A DNA stretch of 64,000 nucleotides from Saccharomycopsis phalli (lineage: Eukaryota; Ascomycota; Saccharomycetes; Ascoideales; Saccharomycopsidaceae). A program made the translations under genes and the position numbers. Shown in pieces: positions 62,439 through 64,000 of this stretch. Position 1 is the first letter of the stretch, and each line of letters opens with the position of its first letter. Where the stretch lies: positions 2,108,001 to 2,172,000 of the forward strand of contig CP073212.1 in the NCBI GenBank assembly GCA_020342235.1, read 5' to 3'. Below the pieces are notes generated by a model that saw only the letters and a program-made list of their open reading frames with translations, had not been told where the DNA came from and did not search any database.

Positions 62439-63530
62439 ATGCAACCTCACACTCTTTTTACTCTCGTTTTTCTTACTTCGCTTGCTGCGGCTGCACCAGT
62501 TGGCGAAACCACCACTGTACTTCAGCCTACTGCGATATTTTCTTCTGATGTTACTTCTTTGCCTTCTGATTCGGTTGATTCTGATTATGCTTTGCCCGAC
62601 GATATTCAAGAAAAGAAGTTCTCCTTCGGACGAAGTGGTAAAAAGGGTGGTTCAAACAAACCAGCTAAAAAGAAAGGTGGGAAGAAAGGTGGAAATTCAG
62701 CTCCAAAATCAGCTCCAAAACCAGCTCCAAAACCAGCTCCAAAGCCAGCTCCAAAGCCAGCTCCAAAGCCAGCTCCAAAACCAGCTCCAAAGCCAGCTCC
62801 AAAACCAGCTCCAAACTCAGGTGATAAACCCGCAAACAACCCACTGGGAAACGGAGCTGCCGACGGTCACCAGTCAAATCCAGCAGCTAATCCACCAGCA
62901 GCTAATCCACCAGCAGCAAATCCACCAGCAGCAAATCCACCAGCAGCAAATCCACCAGCAGCAAATCCACCAGCAGCAAATCCACCAGCAGCAAATCCAC
63001 CAGCAGCAAATCCACCAGCAGCAAATCCACCAGCAGCAAATCCACCAGCAGCAAATCCACCAGCAGCAAATCCACCAGCAGCAAATCCACCAGCAGCAAA
63101 TCCACCAGCAGCAAATCCACCAGCAGCAAATCCACCAGCAGCAAATCCACCAGCAGCAAATCCACCAGCACCAGCAAGTCCAGAAAAGCCACCAGCAGAC
63201 TCTCCAAAACCAGAAACACCAACCACAACCAAGGCTGGTCTTATGGATTCACTTGCAAGTAGATTTGGTCCTTATGGACTGGTTGCGGCCGATGCAGGAC
63301 ATATAATTGGCTTAGGCACTCAGATCTATGGTATTATAACTGGCCAAGCTACTGATTCAGCTCAAGCTACTGATTCAGCTCAAGCTACTGATTCAGCTCA
63401 AGTTACTGATTCCGCCCAAGCTACTGATATTGCCGATGCCACTGCTCAAGCTACTGACTCTGCTCAAGTTACTGATATTGCTGATGCCACTGCTCAAACT
63501 TCGGAAATCCCACAGCCAACTTCGGCGTAA
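62439..63530 (+). CDS. Secreted Pro/Ala/Lys repeat protein, family member 3
   Basis: A 363-residue paralogue of the protein at 58730. Parts: signal peptide (MQPHTLFTLVFLTSLAAA, then APVGETTT); acidic pro-region ending DDIQEKK (about residue 63); a strongly basic start of the mature part (FSFGRSGKKGGSNKPAKKKG); about ten APKPAPKP units; nineteen AANPP units; a hydrophobic segment with FGPYGLVAADAGHIIGLGTQ (about residues 277-296) that differs clearly from its paralogue; then TDSAQA/TDSAQV repeats and the common end TSEIPQPTSA. Signal, pro-region and C-terminal end are conserved, whereas the segment before the tail is divergent, which suggests either relaxed or diversifying change there. Function is unknown. 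Confidence 0.8.
   Translation: MQPHTLFTLVFLTSLAAAAPVGETTTVLQPTAIFSSDVTSLPSDSVDSDYALPDDIQEKKFSFGRSGKKGGSNKPAKKKGGKKGGNSAPKSAPKPAPKPAPKPAPKPAPKPAPKPAPKPAPKPAPNSGDKPANNPLGNGAADGHQSNPAANPPAANPPAANPPAANPPAANPPAANPPAANPPAANPPAANPPAANPPAANPPAANPPAANPPAANPPAANPPAANPPAANPPAANPPAANPPAPASPEKPPADSPKPETPTTTKAGLMDSLASRFGPYGLVAADAGHIIGLGTQIYGIITGQATDSAQATDSAQATDSAQVTDSAQATDIADATAQATDSAQVTDIADATAQTSEIPQPTSA
62883..63167 (+). repeat. 15-bp tandem array, nineteen units
   Basis: Nineteen units of GCAGC(A/T)AATCCACCA; the first two carry GCT in place of GCA and the others are essentially identical. The array codes (AANPP)19 and keeps several other frames open on both strands because the unit is a multiple of three and contains no stop. 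Confidence 0.95.
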
Positions 63531-63842
63531 ATACTGCTGGTCAGTATTACATAAAGTTAGTATAGGAATAGAAATTGTCGTGAAACTGTGTAATTCAGTA
63601 GAAAAATATACAGCAATGAACTTTGCCCATCCATCATTGTCGTACGTTGTCGTGGAAACGCCATATGGATGTAAATACACAATTCACTATATTACAGCTA
63701 CGAATATACGGTTATCCAGGTATCTTGCAGGCTTACTAAGCTCGACATGGAATAAAAACATGTTAATCAAGAGCACAGACTTTAATTAAATTCATCATCT
63801 GTTCAACGGAGACAATACATAGCTAAATACAAAAATAAATAT

Positions 63843-64000
63843 CCTCTGGGACCCTAAAATGGCTTCTTTGTTGCTGTTCTCTTAATGATGGTTTTTAACC
63901 TCAGCATTTGCGCCATAGAATCCATGGTTATGCCGTTTACTATGGATAATGTAACTCATTTCCCCAAATTGTCTATGCCAAAAATATTTGATGGTACTCA
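63843..64000. other. Right edge of window
   Basis: The first bases (TCCTCTGGGACCCTA) resemble the CTCCTCTGGGAGCCTAGTA stretch of repeat family R at about 57760. Nothing else was recognised before the window ends. Confidence 0.35.

Larger units (their letters stand above)
61675..63842 (+). repeat. Segmental duplication, right copy
   Basis: Homologous to 57833-59764. The stretch of about 250 bp from AGTAGCAAGAATAGTCGGCT (near 61995) to the CAAGCACAATACCAGA boundary is almost identical to 58290-58515, more so than some of the surrounding sequence. A decayed tRNA-like remnant lies at 61697-61745. It ends with a LINE-type tail at 63799-63842. Confidence 0.88.

Noticed and set aside
62883-63167. 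Possible CRISPR-like array
   Set aside because: Contiguous identical 15-bp units without spacers inside a yeast coding frame; a coding minisatellite.
62482-63306. 274-codon frame with QQIHQ repeats, and antisense GGFAAGG frames over the secreted-protein repeats
   Set aside because: The 15-bp and 12-bp units contain no stop in any of these frames, so open frames are automatic. Only the main frame has a signal peptide and matches the family plan.

Overview
The window looks like a chromosome segment of a budding yeast (Saccharomycotina). The protein genes are intron-free. UTP20, a short Vps51 and an Snt2-type protein are all of fungal type, two nuclear tRNA genes are intron-less, and Ty1/copia elements sit beside a tRNA gene. 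A full-length Tudor-SN gene, absent from Saccharomyces cerevisiae, points to a lineage outside the Saccharomycetaceae. I could not place it more precisely.

Left half (1-35.4 kb): a stack of LTR retrotransposon fossils. One copia family (here 'family A', about 5.47 kb with mostly 256-bp LTRs) occurs as a head-to-tail minus-strand array sharing LTRs (1-10208) and as plus-strand arrays (12394-23068 and 24809-30988). One copy (4735-10208) looks whole; the others are broken, deleted or cut by the window edge. The arrays are inserted in fragments of an older copia family ('B': 10209-12393, 23069-23707, 30989-32667). Next come a fragment of a third family ('C', 32668-34481) and three nested solo LTRs ('S' family, 34486-35363). 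The stack stops 15 bp before a tRNA-Asn gene. Matching 5-bp target duplications allow much of the insertion order to be read, and they show that the A/B block has been rearranged.

Middle (35.4-49.2 kb): ordinary host genes. They are Tudor-SN nuclease (minus), VPS51 (minus) sharing a 108-bp divergent promoter with UTP20 (plus), and a LETM1-domain mitochondrial protein (minus) converging on UTP20.

Right part (49.2-64 kb): tRNA-Glu, a strikingly G+C-rich SNT2 chromatin gene, and three genes for a secreted pre-pro-protein family that I do not recognise (49872-50186 minus, 58730-59602 plus, 62439-63530 plus). The three share an N-terminal plan (signal peptide, acidic Ser/Thr-rich pro-region, dibasic site after a DD[I/V]Q motif), Ala-Gln-rich C-terminal ends and the same promoter block 50-55 bp upstream of the start codon. 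Two of them lie in a segmental duplication of about 2 kb and differ in 15-bp repeat number (6 versus 19). Between and around them are decayed LINE fragments (one with a recognisable reverse-transcriptase C-terminal region) and several copies of a LINE-like 3' tail. The secreted family is the best candidate here for something undescribed; its function cannot be told from the sequence.
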